A stretch of DNA of 64,000 nucleotides from Moringa oleifera (taxonomy: Eukaryota; Streptophyta; Magnoliopsida; Brassicales; Moringaceae). Made by a program: the position numbers and the translations under genes. The stretch spans positions 10,020,001 to 10,084,000 of the forward strand of contig JAJFZO010000094.1 in the NCBI GenBank assembly GCA_021397835.1. Direction: 5' to 3'. Positions 13,397 through 24,499 of this stretch are shown one piece after another. Each line of letters starts with the position of its first letter. Position 1 is the first letter of the stretch. The notes under the pieces were generated by a model that saw only the letters and a list, made by a program, of their open reading frames with translations, was not told where the DNA came from and did not search any database.

Positions 13397-13829
13397 TTCA
13401 GCATGCAGTCCACACTTGCATGGAATTCCCAGTCTATGTATTCACATGCAATACTTTTACCAACGACAAATGTGGACCGTAGATTTCTTCTTCCTCGCTG
13501 TCTGACGGTAGCCCTACGAGAGATCTGCAAAAGGGTATGCCGTATGCGTAGCACCAAGCAACGGATCCCATCAATTTTTGCGGAATTCCGGATGTACCCC
13601 TCATTATCTCGAGATCTATGCACACGTCATGTGATAACGGACGTCGTAATATTCACAAAAACGAAGGCCAAAGTAGTACACCAGGCAAATCACAGAAAGC
13701 GACCACACCTAGACGGCCAGAGCCCGTTTAATTACCAATGCCCTCTCCTTTAAAGGCGTTTTCTCTGGTTCCTGTCCATTTTTGTCTTTTGGCAATCGCT
13801 CCCCCGTTCACGCTCCAGCTTTTGTTTTC

Positions 13830-16716
13830 TCTCTGCTCCTAAAGACCTCTCTCTCTAGAATTTCTCTCTCCTCGAGCTCCGGTGTTGTTTCTCAAATGGA
13901 AAATCTCGATTTTGTCTGTGCTTAAAAGGTAGGTTTGATGAAACGGAATCAAGAATTTTCCAAAAGGAGCAGAGGTTTTGAAAGTCATTAAATGACCAAA
14001 ATTTCCAGTCAAAGATTTTATCTGCTAAGATACGGAGTTTCTTCTCTGAAAGGTATGCGGTTTACAAGTATTAGCTTACATTTGTAGAAGAGTCTATTTA
14101 TTTGGTTACTATGGTCAACTGGTATCCAGTTTCTTTTTTATTGCCATGACAGGTTTGCAAGTTTTATTTCAATAGCTCGTGTATGTATTTCAGGATTGAT
14201 TTCTTCTGAAACCAAAGGGTTTCTTGCCTTTTGATTGTTCTTGCACCCGCTGGATGTTCTTCTTCCTTCAATTTCTTCACTTACAGTAATTCTCTTAGCA
14301 ATATTAACAAAAAAATAGCTGTTTTCGTATTGTTCTTCGGTGTCTGTCTGTTAGGCCGTTGTTGTCTCCATTTTTCCTTTCTGGTTTTTCAAGCAAAACT
14401 ATTTTGTTGTAAGCCATACATTTTATTTTCACGTTCTTTATCTTTTCTGATTCTTTTTTTATTCTTCCGTACTGTCCCTTCCCTTCTTGATGTTTCTGAC
14501 TTTTGTGGGGTGCAATCACTGGAGTCTGCAGAGGTCGCCATTAGAAGGACCGTTGCTTTGTCAAATCGCTGCCGTTTCCTGCTTCCTTCAAGTTAAAGCT
14601 ACCATGAACTGAGACTCGGTAACAGCTTCGGCCATATCTCCTGCAGATTTTCAAGGTTTGTTTCCGTTTCTTTCCCCTTTTTTTATAAAAATTTCTCTGC
14701 TACTGAGAAATTATCTCGGAATTTAAAATAGTTTTATTTTGATTGATTAATCAAAACTTTTACGAGAATACGAGCTTGCCATTATGCAACGCACGTCTTT
14801 GTCACTCTCTGGTGTGCACTACCGTCGCTGCTCTGCTTGCTGTAGTGCGATGCAGCGCTGCAACCGATCTTGGCCGCTAATGTCTTAGATTTCGTGGGGC
14901 CCACGCGTGTTCGAACAGATCGACCGTCTGTAATTTTTTCCACTTTGCAATACGGTGCATAGAAAGTGTTTGCCACGTCAGCGTTTTCCTCCCTATTTTT
15001 ACCCATGTTTTTGGTGCATTTTACCAGGCAGGCTCTGTGGATGCCCTTCTTAAATAAAAAAAAAAAGAAAATGTATTCACGTGCCACCGAAAGATTTTTC
15101 CTTTTCCTTTTAATTGCGGGTTACTTCTCAATCTCACATTTTGAGGTATTAAGGACTTGCTTTTATTAATAAGTTGAATTTTATCAAAAATAAAATTTTA
15201 TATGATTTTAAAATATAATTATTTTATTCTCTGTCTCTTTACGCCGGGCATGGTTTGGGTGTCGTGGTACTTGTGGGGTTTCCTCTAGTGTCTGTAGGTG
15301 TCTGGTAGTATACTTCAGGCTCGGATCTCAATAGGCCCAGAAATCCATCGGCGGTGGAGTGTGTACAGATCATCTGTGGGGGATATTATTATAGTGAGAA
15401 TCTTTTTGTGTACAGTAGCTTCATTCGGTGCCTCGTGATCTTGCAACGCTAAATCATGAAGCGTTCGAAACACATTATCTGAATGATGTGCTCACTAGGG
15501 TGGGTCCCGGAACCCAAACCCGAGGGTACCTTTGGGGGCACATATATCTAGGGTGCAGTTTGACGTAGCCAAGCGAATCCTAAGATGTGTGAATCAGCTT
15601 ACCGTGTTTATGAGTTGTTCATGATAATTTTCTTTCATGCCTGTTTTCTTTTTGGTCTGTTTTTATTTTTCCTTCTTTTTTTGTGTGTACTGTGTGAAAG
15701 TCTAAAAAATCGGTTTGTGGGGCTACTTTTCTTTTAATATTGTGGGGTCAAACATTGCCACCTGTTTGAACCAAATATTTGTGCCAATGATCTTGTGGGT
15801 CATTTTCTTCCATGCATTTACTAATATATTGCCTTCAAATTAAAAATGTTTTATAATATTTTTGGGTTCTTTTATGGGTTTGGGTCCCTGCATTTGGGTT
15901 ATTAATTGAAAGGCATTTTCCTTGATGAAATCTTTGATATGTTTCTTTGATAATTTATGGTTCTTGTTCTTGTTTCTGTTATTTAATTGTAAATGCCAAC
16001 CTGACCTATTTCAATATTTGAAGTGCAGTGTTTTAATAGGGACGGAAAGTTCAATGAATTGTTGGTTAAATTGTTGTTCTCTATTTAATTTTTAATATGG
16101 GAGATTATTTTATTCTGTGGCAAGCCAATGTTGACACAAAAGAAAAGTAAATAGATTATGTGAAAAGGAGTGGCAGGGCCTACTACATAATTTCCATGAG
16201 TTGCTAATTCTTCCCATTAAATATCTCTCCTCCGACTGATTCCTCCTACCATAGAATAATCTGTGAGACTTTTATGTCTTTGTGACTAAAAGTGCCTGGT
16301 CCTATGGGGATAAAGGATTTTGAACTTTGAGCTTTGCACTCATCTTTTGAGCTTTTCCCTTGCATTACTCTGCATTTGGCTTCTTCTCCTCCCTCTTTCT
16401 TCCACTCTTTTGGTCTTTCTGTTCATTTTCTCACGTTGAAGTATCACACTTTCTTTATTCAAAGAAAGCAAATTGGACACTCTTAAAGGTGATGCACAAA
16501 ACAAAAAGAATTTCTATCCTTCTTTGATGGTCTTGGTCTAAGTGTTGGAGCATATTGCTTTTCTTTTTCCTTCAACAAGCTCATCATCATTATCATTACA
16601 AACCCCTAATCTTTGTTTCCTTTATTTTTTCCCCCTTTTTTCTTGATTTGTTGTCACTTGAGGTTTCAGTTGCTGTTATTTTTATCACCTTCCTCATCAT
16701 TTGTGATCTTCTGCAG
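13830..16716 (+). other. Probable split 5'UTR and long leader intron of the DUF641 gene
   Basis: A CT-rich leader (CTCTCTCTC runs at 13845-13875) typical of plant 5'UTRs is followed by a good donor AAAAG|GTAGGT at 13929; a second donor-like AAAG|GTATGC occurs near 14051. A perfect acceptor CTTCTGCAG ends at 16716, directly before the ATG. Together these suggest an approximately 2.8 kb leader intron. Open frames inside it (14231, 14782, 14966 and the in-frame extension from 16555) read across this acceptor or are low-complexity, and are not accepted. Splicing is inferred from sequence only. Confidence 0.5.
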
Positions 16717-18102
16717 ATGGAATCTGTGAAACCATCAGCTGTTGCTCCAACGAAGAGTAAATTAGCTCGGGCTTTTGCCAAAGTTCTCCACATACGTGCA
16801 GTAACTGGGATTGCCCCGATAGATGGTGTTCAGAAAGTGAAGCCCCAAGAGAAGGTCAAGTATGATACTGACTTCATTAAGAGTGCCACTCTGTCTCAGT
16901 CATTCGACAAACTTGATGAGGAGTTTGAGAAAAGGGTGGCCTTGGAAGCACTTCTTGCCAAACTATTTGCCACCATTTCATCAGTTAAAGCATCGTATGC
17001 ACAGTTACAGCATGCTCAGTCTCCTTATGATCCTGATGGGATCCAAGTTGCTGATCAATTGATAGTATCTGACTTGAAGACTTTGTCTGAACTGAAGCGA
17101 TGTTTCTTGAAGAAGCAGTATGATCCTTCTCCAGAGAAGACAATAATTTCAGCTGAAATTGAAGAACAGAGAAGTCTTTTGAAAACATACGAGATTATGG
17201 GAAAGAAGTTGGAGTCTCAGCTGAAGCTCAAGGACTCTGAAATCATATTTCTTCGAGAAAAGTTGGATGAATCCAATAAGCAAAACAGATTGTTAGAAAA
17301 GCGAGTGAACCGAAGTGGTCCATTATTTTCACTCGATAATCTTCACTTATCTGGATTAAATCCTAGCCATTTTGTTACAGTTCTTCGTCATACCGTCAAG
17401 TCCATGCGGAGTTTTGTCAGGTTGCTGATAGGAGAAATGAAGTCAGCTGGTTGGGACATTGATGCGGCAGCTAATTCAATTGACCCGGGTGTGGTTTATT
17501 ACAAGGCAGATGACAAATGTTTTGCCTTTGAGTTCTTTGTTTGCAGGGAAATGTTTGATGCATTCCATCATCCTAATTTCTCCCTTTCAATTGAGTCTCA
17601 TCCTGTGAAGAAGGGACAGCAACAGCTCTTCTTTGAGAGATTCACTGAATTAAAATCCATGAAAGCTAAGGAATTTCTTGCTACGAAGCCTAAGTCAATA
17701 TTTGCAAAATTTTGTCATGCCAAGTACTTGCAACTTGTTCACCCCAAGATGGAGTCAGCGTTCTTTGGAAATTTGCATCAAAGAAGTCAACTCAAGTCTG
17801 GTGAATTCCCAGACACGGAATTCTTTGCCTCCTTTGTGGAAATGGCAAAGCGGGTATGGCTCCTACATTGCTTAGCCTTCTCTTTCGACCCGGAGGCCTC
17901 AATCTTTCAAGTAATCAAGGGTTGTCGATTCTCTGAGGTGTACATGGAGAGTGTATCTGATGAGGCATTCCTTTCCCCGGTCAGCACATCAGACTCTGAG
18001 CCTCGCGTTGCATTTACGGTTGTTCCTGGGTTCAGGATTGGTAAGACAGTCATACAGTGTCAGGTTTATCTCTCTCAATTGCAGACAAAAGTAAACCATT
18101 GA
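16717..18102 (+). CDS. DUF641 / GIL1-IRKI family protein
   Basis: A single coding exon of 461 residues. The start at 16717 is chosen because a strong 3' splice site ends at 16716 and the upstream in-frame extension is a non-conserved hydrophobic stretch. The N-terminus MESVKPSAVAPTKSKLARAF is typical of plant DUF641 proteins, followed by the DUF641 domain (roughly residues 70-195) with a coiled-coil (around 145-200, ending LREKLDESNKQNRLLEKRV), then the conserved C-terminal GIL1/IRKI domain (LNPSHFVTVLRHTVKSMRSF through PGFRIGKTVIQCQVYLSQ). Family members GRAVITROPIC IN THE LIGHT 1 and IRK-interacting protein act in light-modulated gravitropism and receptor-kinase signalling; UNE1 is another member. 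Which of these is the orthologue cannot be settled here. Length and ends look complete. Confidence 0.9.
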   Translation: MESVKPSAVAPTKSKLARAFAKVLHIRAVTGIAPIDGVQKVKPQEKVKYDTDFIKSATLSQSFDKLDEEFEKRVALEALLAKLFATISSVKASYAQLQHAQSPYDPDGIQVADQLIVSDLKTLSELKRCFLKKQYDPSPEKTIISAEIEEQRSLLKTYEIMGKKLESQLKLKDSEIIFLREKLDESNKQNRLLEKRVNRSGPLFSLDNLHLSGLNPSHFVTVLRHTVKSMRSFVRLLIGEMKSAGWDIDAAANSIDPGVVYYKADDKCFAFEFFVCREMFDAFHHPNFSLSIESHPVKKGQQQLFFERFTELKSMKAKEFLATKPKSIFAKFCHAKYLQLVHPKMESAFFGNLHQRSQLKSGEFPDTEFFASFVEMAKRVWLLHCLAFSFDPEASIFQVIKGCRFSEVYMESVSDEAFLSPVSTSDSEPRVAFTVVPGFRIGKTVIQCQVYLSQLQTKVNH

Positions 18103-19320
18103 TCTCCCACCACACGGGGATTCTCAGTGGGGTAATATTTTAACCCCACAGCGCATATCTAACTGGAGGCCATTGTCTTGATTGTTTATTCGAGTAAATT
18201 AGATGAGAGAAATGGCTTGTCGGGTTGATGAGCAGGTTGTTGGGAGGTGCACAAAAACATTATGTTTCTGGGCAGGTAATTTGTCTCTTCGTTTTTGTGG
18301 CCATTTTGAAAGGAAAAATGTGTTGACCATTACTCTTCTGTAAGAGACATCCTCTCGCCCAATTTTGTTAATATTAGGCCAATGACAGATGATGATTTTG
18401 CTGTTCTGCATTATTTTCTCATATTATTGCCTGGATATGTACATAATAATACATATAGTTGGCCGCTTTTATATACCTCATGTATATATAAATAATAGCT
18501 TTGGATGCTTTCCTTGTATTGCCAGTTCAGCTCTGTCTAGCTCTCTGTCTCGTTGTCCTGCAGCCCCTCCGGATCTGTCTATTTCTTGTCCTTGTTTCTC
18601 TTTTTTAACCCTTCTTCTCTCTTGTTAAATGTCAAGTTACGCCTTAAGGAACTTGGTTTGGGTTTGCAGGCTTCACTGTGACAGTAAATGGGTCCTGCCC
18701 TGTGTTCTGATTGTAAAAACGAAGATCTACTTTCTGATATATTATGAGACCAAAACGTGTATGGAAATGCAGTAGACTTTATTGGAATCTTCAATTCTTT
18801 ATGATAGAGTTTGGACCAGCAATTACTCCATGAAAGTAGCATTGGGTACTAAATTGTCACCCACTTTATTTATTGTACTTGCCTAGTTGGCACAGCTCTG
18901 ATAAGAGCCATGTGGTGACAAACATTTGTACACTGCCATTAATGGGCAGAGAAAGGATGAGACTTTTGGATGGGTTGCTCCCACTTGATAGTTAATTCTA
19001 AAGAATTTGCAAATGAGTATTTCTGTTTATATATATATATATATATGTATTTGTGTATGTACACTTTTTCTCTGTTTTGATATGGAGATTGGATTGAATT
19101 GGATTGAACAGTTAGTGGTATTGAATTGGCATTAAAGAGAGCCACATAATCAAGGCTCATCCAAAAGATTTTGTCTGTGGACTGATATCTCTTATTAATA
19201 GACCATTTGCTTTTGTTGGCAGCATGAGCGGATTTTCCTTTATATTCTTCCACATGACTGGCGGATGAGATATTAGAATTATAATGTTGTTCGGCCATGT
19301 GGGTATTGTTAGATTTAAAT
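18103..19320 (+). other. DUF641 3'UTR and spacer before the peptide array
   Basis: About 500 bases of likely 3'UTR followed by AT-rich spacer with a short TA repeat (19027-19046). No conserved open frame. The last bases mark the edge of the duplicated array: sequence similarity among the three units begins at ATAATCATAGCAATTAAGG (19323 here, about 32978 and 49631 in the other units). Confidence 0.55.
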
Positions 19321-19939
19321 CATAATCATAGCAATTAAGGTTTCTTTTCATTTTCAACACGAGCTGTGTCTATCAACAATGGGGTTTCATGTTCAAAACT
19401 TAGTTTTCATGTAAAGCTTAAAAACCGAATGCTTAGTTTGATGGGCATGTGGGTTTGCTTCATTATGGGCTCTCATCCACTTCACGGTAGTTGTTTTTCT
19501 GGTCCAACGTTCTTTGTCTGACTAAAAATGCTCCACTTGGGAGGCTTCCCATTACAGGGAAAGTTTCGGACTCCACACTTTTTCCCCACTCATTTTCATC
19601 CCAAGTAAGCAGGCGTCTTTGCCTGTTAATGCTTCAGAGAAACTCAGTGAGAAAGGAACTTCATCACTTCTTCCAACCGTTACATGAATTCTAAGAATAC
19701 AACATGGCTTTACTATTGACAAATACAATAAGTAAACAGTCTTTATTTCTTAATTACTTTTGCATACAATAAGTGCTTACAGCATATTAAAAGAAGAGAA
19801 AGGATCCATACGTTGTACAATATCAATGACCACAAATTACAAGAAGAATCTACACCAAATTGATCCTATTTAAGGAATCAAACTAATGGCACCAGATATT
19901 TCATTTTAAGTGAGCATTATGGTACTAAAAGGACACTGT

Positions 19940-20203
19940 CTAATAATGTCCCGCGCCGGGACTTGGAACTGACTGCATAATTCTCTCATGCTTAGCGACA
20001 TGCACCATGATGACATGCTCGTCACTCAAATGAGGTTTGGCTGTGGAGACCTCAGGAGGGGTACTTAGAACAAAACTGTCCTTTGTTTCACGGGCGTCAT
20101 TGCTGATGGTCAAGGTTTTTCGGGCTTCCAAAGATGAAATGCAGTAGTTGATCATGATCAGCACAAGAACAAAGATGATTGTGGTTTTGCTTAGACGAGC
20201 CAT
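19940..20203 (-). CDS. PIP-like secreted peptide precursor, type A, copy 1
   Basis: An 87-residue precursor. Residues 1-27 form a signal peptide with a hydrophobic core FVLVLIMINY and a likely cleavage after SSLEA. A polar spacer follows, then a basic stretch VAKHERIMQ and the terminal motif S78-V-P-S-P-G-A-G-H86 with one extra Tyr. The architecture is that of the PIP/PIPL family, whose C-terminal SGPSxxGxGH peptides are released, hydroxylated on proline and sensed by RLK7-type receptor kinases in immunity and root development; the PSPGxGH tail also resembles CEP peptides. The 9-residue spacing differs by one from classical PIP1. A TATA box lies about 105 bases upstream. No lesion seen. The family is assigned by motif and architecture only. 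Confidence 0.78.
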   Translation of the reverse strand: MARLSKTTIIFVLVLIMINYCISSLEARKTLTISNDARETKDSFVLSTPPEVSTAKPHLSDEHVIMVHVAKHERIMQSVPSPGAGHY

Positions 20204-20305
20204 AAAGAATGCTAGAGATACTAAACAAAATGGAACTTATCAGGAAGAGGATAAATCGAGGAGTACTTGTATGGCAGGTTGATGGAGTTTTGGAGTACCT
20301 ATTCT

Positions 20306-20316
20306 CTATTTATATA
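20306..20316 (-). promoter_or_regulatory. TATA box of peptide gene A1
   Basis: TATATAAATAG on the minus strand, about 105 bases before the A1 start codon. The same element is kept before A2 (33990-33980) and A3 (50642-50632), and as TATAAATAG before D1 (32840-32832) and D2 (49493-49485). At D1 and D2 it fixes the start codon, because an upstream in-frame ATG lies only a few bases from the TATA box and would fall before the transcription start. Confidence 0.6.
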
Positions 20317-22734
20317 GAAGGATATTGAAGGAGGGAGAGGCGTGAGGGCCAAGTCAGTTTGGGAAAATTTCTTCTTGTTCATAGTTTCCAAGTGTGTTTG
20401 GGGAATGTCTGATAAAAGTTGGGTTAGGTATCCATGAACTCACTTTCCTACATCTAGTTTCAGCCATCAACCTCTGGCTGCGCTGCTAAGTGAAAAGCTT
20501 GGAAGGCTAAGCATGGCATCTGTGTCTATTTGGGGTTCCTGGTATCTAAAGTTGACCTGATATCTAATAGTACCCTAGGAGCTTAGTTGCATAAGCCTGC
20601 TTAGAAGGATCAATTATTGTGGAGTCTAACTTGGACAATATAATACGCAAAATCTTGTTTGCTTATGGAGTCAAGACATGCACTTCCTGAAATTTCAATG
20701 GCCTACCGTATCAGTAGAAACCAAACTATCACAAAACTCTTCATGATACCATTATCTCCTGCAGGTTGCGTGTAATAATATCTTACAAATAGTATAAGAT
20801 ATATAGCTAGGGCAGGCAATATCGATGCATTATCCCTTATACATTGTATCTAGGTACCTCTGGAACTGACATGACACAGTATCTTCTTTTTTCTTCAAGA
20901 GGAAACAGAGGATTAAGCAGATGCTTAATAGGACTATATATCTTAAATTGCAACAATGCATGGTGGTTGATGAATATGACATAAAAGGAAATTAAAAGAA
21001 GATCATCCTCTAGATGTTATTGGTTGGAGAAAAGATAAATGCTTTTCTCTGGATAGCAAAATAAAGCAGCTAAGAAATAGCACTTAAGTAAATATATAGT
21101 CATTGGACTTGGTTGTTGACCACCACGTTTGGAATAATAATGTCCCCGACAATGTTGCTTATGAGTTAGGGTTTATATCATGATACCCAATATGGGTCGG
21201 TACTGATATATATATATATATAGTGGCCTAATTCCAAATGTTACTGTCACTGAATAATTTAGTATAACTTGAAAGGCATGCAGAGTTCATAGTATCGAGA
21301 CGTTATGCATATAATATCGCACATGGAAGAAGAAACTTAGCTTTCCACATTTACCGCCTAGCCAATTGAAAAGGGTGCTAATTACAACCACATATACATA
21401 TATAAATATAATCAACGAATACATTAAAGATCTCAAGGATTGCTCATGGAAGTTTCTCTTTTCTTGTGGTAAGAGTCATAAGATGGCAAAGTGGGCATTG
21501 GATAGGACGATTTCTAGCTTATTATAAGGATGATAGTATGTTAAAGTGGGTTGTTTATCTGAACAATTGAGTATATGATCTGCTGAAGAATTGTAGCATC
21601 ATGAAAAAGGAGGTATGCCTTTTTCTCAGGTAGTATACTCCATTGACATTTTTGGTCTCTCCACCAAGCCGACAGTTTCAGGTGGAGCCACCAACTTGTT
21701 TGAAATTCTGTGGAAGCCTTCATGAACTGAAAGCAGCTTGACCTTCATTCTCATATATATCAAGATTTTAACGCACTGTTCACATGGCAAAGTGGTAGTA
21801 CACTGAATTGGTACTTAGATAAAAATAAAGCATGCATAATTTTATGTTTTCGATTCAGTTTCTTGATTCACCTTACCAGGAAACAAACAAGAATGTTCTG
21901 AGTAGCATTTCGAAATGGAAACCTCTCTAGAAAATGTGATTACTATAGTGGGATTGCTGTGAGAGAGTCAACTTGTAGGAAAGCATGCATATGATCATAG
22001 GGTACACATATTGGTAGGTCTACTCTAAGCCTTGATCAGGTCCTACTTTACTCTCCTTGAGAAATGATGAATTTTGACAGACGTGAGTTGTCTATTCAGT
22101 TCGTATTAAGTATTTTTTTTATAAAAAAGATAAAAAATATTTCTATGATATATAATATTAACATAAAAATTTTTAAAAAAATCTTGATTATTAATTTTAT
22201 TAATTTGACACATTGCCTAATCTTTTCAAAAACTCATCATAATTCAAATTAACATAGGATTGCAATTTATAATATACATGATTTAAACAATGAAGATAAT
22301 TAATCTTTTTTGGTATTTTCTCTAACTCCAAACATTCATGATCATGAATTACTTTTCAGTTAATCAAATTGTACTCATGTTGTAATTTGTTAAAAAATAT
22401 GTTTATATAGTAATAATGATAATATATTATGTAATTAATTATGTAAAATGATCAACCAAAAATATAAATAAATTGTGGGTTGCCTTGCAAATAATGATAT
22501 GAGAATTTATTCGTAAGTTACAAAGTACAGTAGGACATCAAATTAATCAGAAATTAAATGCCCAACAATACATACTGAAATTAATTATATATAAATGTCT
22601 GTCACATTGTCACCCTAAGGAAGGAGAAACTAAACAAAAGAAGACAATAGAAAGTGCCAATTATAAGCTTTACTAAGCAACTTATTGAGTGAAGCATGGA
22701 GTCCAATAACCTCACAGATCAGAGTTAACGCTAG
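20317..22734. other. Spacer between peptide genes A1 and B1
   Basis: No supported gene. The spacer is conserved in all three array units, with a TA microsatellite (21210-21223) and a well-kept block at about 21640-21760 containing a short inverted repeat (TCCACC...GGTGGA). A 60-codon minus-strand frame at 21541-21723 is broken in unit 2 by an in/del and is rejected as a gene. Confidence 0.55.
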
Positions 22735-23082
22735 CTAGTTGTTTTTATGAGGCAGATGAGTGGTTAAGGAAGGAGGCAAGTTTGTGAGGTGGCCAACTCC
22801 AGGACTTGGGACTGAGTGCAGAAGACGATCAATCCGGGAAGAGGGTTGAGTTTGATGACCTTCACCATCAACTGGTGCTGGGTACCCTTTATTACTAGGC
22901 CCAGAAGGTGGTACAATGCCCTTGGGGAGGACACTCAGGACCAAACTGTCCTTCAGAGAAGGTACTTCTCTTTTCTCCTTGCCCATTAACAACTTCCTGC
23001 TGGCTCCTGAAGATGGTACAGTAGCACAGCACATTGAAACAAACATGAACATGAAAAAAATGCAATTCAATGATCGAGTCAT
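22735..23082 (-). CDS. PIP-like secreted peptide precursor, type B, copy 1 (two motifs)
   Basis: A 115-residue precursor with a signal peptide (about residues 1-20, FFMFMFVSMCCA). Two peptide-like motifs are visible: SGPSNKGYPAPVDGEGH at 60-76, which begins as a classical SGPSxxG and ends in GEGH after an internal insertion, and S90-VPSPGVG-H98 preceded by the basic stretch SSRIDRLLH. Unlike type A and C the second motif is not C-terminal: 17 residues follow (LTNLPPSL...KNN). Release of a mature peptide would therefore need cleavage on both sides. All three copies keep length 115 and both motifs, arguing for function. Its ATG directly follows an in-frame upstream stop region, so the start is secure. 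Receptor and processing enzymes are unknown. Confidence 0.75.
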   Translation of the reverse strand: MTRSLNCIFFMFMFVSMCCATVPSSGASRKLLMGKEKREVPSLKDSLVLSVLPKGIVPPSGPSNKGYPAPVDGEGHQTQPSSRIDRLLHSVPSPGVGHLTNLPPSLTTHLPHKNN

Positions 23083-24217
23083 TGTTTAAGAATATTGAGG
23101 CTACAGATACTAGCAGGGTTCTGTCAACCGCATAAAAATATATGTTGCCGAAGACAAGAGACTTGTAAGTGCACGCAATATCTTTTGTGGTTCTGTGGGG
23201 TTTGTATGTCTATACATATATATACATGCAGGAGCAGATAAGCTGAGGCTGGTATTGGCTGATCTGCTTCTTGGATTTGAACAAATTGCATATGGAATTT
23301 GGGTTAGGTAAAAATGAACTAAAGCTGCCACCTTTTGTTTTGTGATAATACCATGCATTTTCAGCATTGAAATATGTGAATGATCAATTACATGAAAGTA
23401 TAAATTCATAAGAAATAAAACAACTACCCTTACTGTTCAACTTAATCATAATTCCATACATTAATGTCAATTATGGGTATAATACCAAATTTAAAAGCCT
23501 TTGTTACTTTTCCCCTAAATTTCTAATATATAATTACAAGATTATTAATTCTTGCCCTAGGAAGTTTTTAATGTATGCATCAATAGATATTTGATAACGC
23601 TACAAGATTTTATTGGACACAATTGTTAGGCAATCTTATAGAATCTTGTGTTTTCAATTGGGCAGGTAAAGTCAACAAAATCAGATTTTGATAAGTCAAA
23701 TACGGCATATCTATGACTTGTATATTTTGTCAATTGTAGTATCACTCTATGATCACTTAGAAAAGGTATCATTTTCATTTAGTGTCCAAATGCGAAAAAC
23801 TAAGATGAGATTTTGTTAACTGTTATAGGGTTATGGAAATTGGGTTAGGTGCAAAGGAACATACAGGAGCATAGATACTTTTACTTTCAACACACCAAAA
23901 TTTCCTTTCCTTTCTCTGGAAAATTTTTGAAGGTTTAATGTCTGAAATGTTATAAAGATAACCTTTTCTCTTTCCCCGTTTGTTGCCACTAAACAAATAA
24001 TTGGCTCAATCAAAACAATTTTTGAATGTTAATTTAATCAAAAGGATTGCCAATATAAGGATAAATAAGTTGCATATGCTGGCAAAGAAATATCCAGGTA
24101 GATGCCCCTTGTACAGGCACAAGAACAAACCCTAATGTGGAACATTATAGAAAAATCCAGCCATTCTTATTCATATAGATAAATTTATTTATTTGTGATA
24201 TTTATTCAATGCAAATA
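23083..24217. other. Spacer between B1 and C1
   Basis: B1 promoter and 5' region followed by AT-rich spacer, closely matched at 36833-37961 and 53416-54469. The block around 23600-23690 is nearly identical in the three units. Open frames at 23110 and 23831 are not preserved as proteins across units. Confidence 0.5.
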
Positions 24218-24499
24218 TTAATGACCTTCTCCTCTTGGACTTGGGCTTGATCTTCTGATTTCATAGGTATCGTCATTAACATTACATGAGCGATGACCTA
24301 CTCCAGGACTTGGAGCTGACTGTTTGACTCTGTCAATGTCGTCAGAATCATAGCCCCTTATTTCATGAGAGCTGGTGACATCATGCCCAAAATGATCTGC
24401 AACAAGGTCCGAACCCAAAAGCCTTCTGGCCTGTAAATAAGGAGACAACAAGATGAGAATGAATGCAACTACGAAGAAAGTGTTCCAGTGACAAGCCAT
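24218..24499 (-). CDS. PIP-like secreted peptide precursor, type C, copy 1 (two motifs)
   Basis: A 93-residue precursor with signal peptide 1-24 (FFVVAFILILLSPYLQA). It carries two different motifs: S61-APSPGVG-H69, preceded by DDIDRVKQ, and the C-terminal S84-SPSPRGEG-H93, which fits the classical PIP pattern SGPSxxGxGH with Ser for Gly and ends exactly at the stop, as in PIP1. Both are preceded by an acidic-then-basic stretch (YDSDDIDRVK, NDDTYEIRR), suggesting internal repeat duplication within the precursor. A TATATATA box lies about 85 bases upstream. This is the only type C copy with canonical start and both motifs intact. Confidence 0.78.
   Translation of the reverse strand: MACHWNTFFVVAFILILLSPYLQARRLLGSDLVADHFGHDVTSSHEIRGYDSDDIDRVKQSAPSPGVGHRSCNVNDDTYEIRRSSPSPRGEGH

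Noticed and set aside
13322..13753. A 143-codon plus-strand frame upstream of the DUF641 gene
   Set aside because: No family resemblance, overlapping frames on the other strand are equally open, and it lies in the promoter with a G-box.
16555..16716. N-terminal extension of the DUF641 protein
   Set aside because: It ends exactly at a strong 3' splice site and reads as a hydrophobic, T-rich stretch typical of intron sequence; the family starts at MESVKP.
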